64,000 nt of DNA from assembly GCF_000411455.1 (NCBI RefSeq), contig NZ_KE150457.1:1762023-1826022 (forward strand), written 5' to 3'. The number at the start of each line of letters is the position of its first letter. Within the stretch, counting starts at the first letter, position 1. The notes beneath the pieces are model-generated. The model did no database searches and was not told the DNA's origin. It was given only the letters and a program-made list of their open reading frames with translations. The stretch comes from Microbacterium sp. oral taxon 186 str. F0373 (GTDB lineage: Bacteria; Actinomycetota; Actinomycetes; Actinomycetales; Microbacteriaceae). Of the stretch, positions 63,466-64,000 are shown piece after piece. The translations under genes were made by a program, and so were the position numbers.

Positions 63466-64000
63466 GTGCCGAGTACGCCCCCTCAGAAAGACCGCTTCGA
63501 TGATCTCGCCCTCGAGGGGGGACGCATCGGTGCGCACCGCGCCGAGAATCCGCGCCTGCGGGGAGGAATCGTCGGGCTGTGGTCGGTCATCGCGATCGTC
63601 GTGCTGGTCGCGCTCGGTATCTTCGGCACGCTGATCGCCACCGGGCGCGTCACCCTCTTTCCCACACCGAGCGCCACGCCGAGGACCATCTCGACCGCCG
63701 AGCCGGTCGTCGACACGTCGTACTCGGTCACCGTTCTCAACGCGACGACACAGTCTGGTCTGGCCGGCTCCCTCGCGCAGACCATCGTCGGGGCCGGCTG
63801 GTCGCCCGACAGCGTCACGGCCGGCGACGCCAGTTCCAAGGACTTCCCGAACACGACGGTCTTCTACTCCGACCCCGCCGAAGAAGGTGCGGCGCGGGGG
63901 CTCGCACAGGTGATCGGCGGGGCGGCCGTGACACTCAGCGATGCGTACAAGGGCCTCGCGAGCGGCGACGGCGCCAAGCTCCTCGTGGTCGTGATCGGTG
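63466..64000 (+). CDS. LytR C-terminal domain membrane protein, 3' end beyond window
   Basis: 178 residues are visible, no stop. Cytoplasmic N-terminus, one transmembrane helix near 38-60, a Pro/Thr linker, and a LytR_C domain (SYSVTVLNATTQSGLAGSLAQTIVGAG, LLVVVIG). DUF3263 plus LytR_C is a conserved pair. GTG six bases after TAGCAT (63454-63459), leaderless. Confidence 0.88.
   Translation, partial: MPSTPPQKDRFDDLALEGGRIGAHRAENPRLRGGIVGLWSVIAIVVLVALGIFGTLIATGRVTLFPTPSATPRTISTAEPVVDTSYSVTVLNATTQSGLAGSLAQTIVGAGWSPDSVTAGDASSKDFPNTTVFYSDPAEEGAARGLAQVIGGAAVTLSDAYKGLASGDGAKLLVVVIG

Overview
This 64 kb window looks like chromosomal DNA of a high-GC actinobacterium in the Micrococcales, most probably the family Microbacteriaceae and plausibly Microbacterium. 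Reasons: very high G+C, many GTG starts, constant ATGA/GTGA stop-start overlaps, the frequent words ggatgcc and ggcatcc, many -10 boxes placed 6-8 bases before a start codon (leaderless genes), a CarD regulator, a SenX3/RegX3 pair, and gene orders shared with Mycobacterium tuberculosis (acs/tad; gpm1-senX3-regX3; lpqE/carD-ispD-ispF-cysS-rlmB; ppk-mutT1). I see no prophage, insertion sequence or CRISPR array. Most of the window is core genome.

Layout. 1-5.2 kb: 5' part of acetyl-CoA synthetase (acs), a small RNA with two C-loop hairpins (6C-like), and a tad/Flp pilus locus. 5.3-11.4 kb: topA-tmk-holB and a secreted alpha/beta hydrolase. 11.4-14.2 kb: methionine importer metQ-metN-metI with a strongly structured leader. 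14.3-19.9 kb: tRNA-Thr(CGU), an MMPL exporter, nicotinamidase, a DUF2510 membrane protein and a Ser/Thr kinase. 19.9-20.8 kb: tRNA-Lys(UUU) split by a 260-nt group I intron, followed by a free-standing HNH endonuclease gene. 20.8-23.2 kb: FAS1 lipoprotein diverging from sigK-rskA. 23.2-26.3 kb: an unknown gene, pabC, a DUF559 protein and several inverted-repeat elements. 26.3-30.6 kb: pstS-pstC-pstA-pstB. 30.7-37.1 kb: an SAP-like basic protein, a Pls/PosA-type NRPS, an M1 aminopeptidase and a phosphopantetheinyl transferase. 37.1-41 kb: mutT1, ppk, glnR. 41-45.4 kb: small membrane proteins, a nitrobindin-like protein, YgfZ, a FUSC-like protein and a methyltransferase. 45.4-49 kb: gpmA, phoU, senX3-regX3. 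49-55 kb: lpqE-like, carD, ispDF, a GNAT protein, cysS, rlmB, a Rossmann oxidoreductase. 55-64 kb: DUF4032, a MsiK-like ATPase, a DsbA-fold protein, a lipoprotein, tRNA-Thr(UGU), a DMT transporter, nitroreductase, msrB, DUF2332, DUF3263 and a truncated LytR_C gene.

Phosphate is the main regulatory thread. pstS, ppk and phoU each have 11-bp-spaced direct repeats resembling the GTTCACC PHO box just upstream, and the likely cognate two-component system (senX3-regX3) lies in the window.

The most unusual finding is the group I intron interrupting the anticodon of tRNA-Lys(UUU) with an HNH gene 3' of the tRNA. Other items worth attention are the 6C-like RNA, the metQ leader hairpin whose base abuts the Shine-Dalgarno, the SigK-RskA-FAS1 module, the NRPS-peptidase-PPTase group, and the repeats flanking the DUF559 gene.
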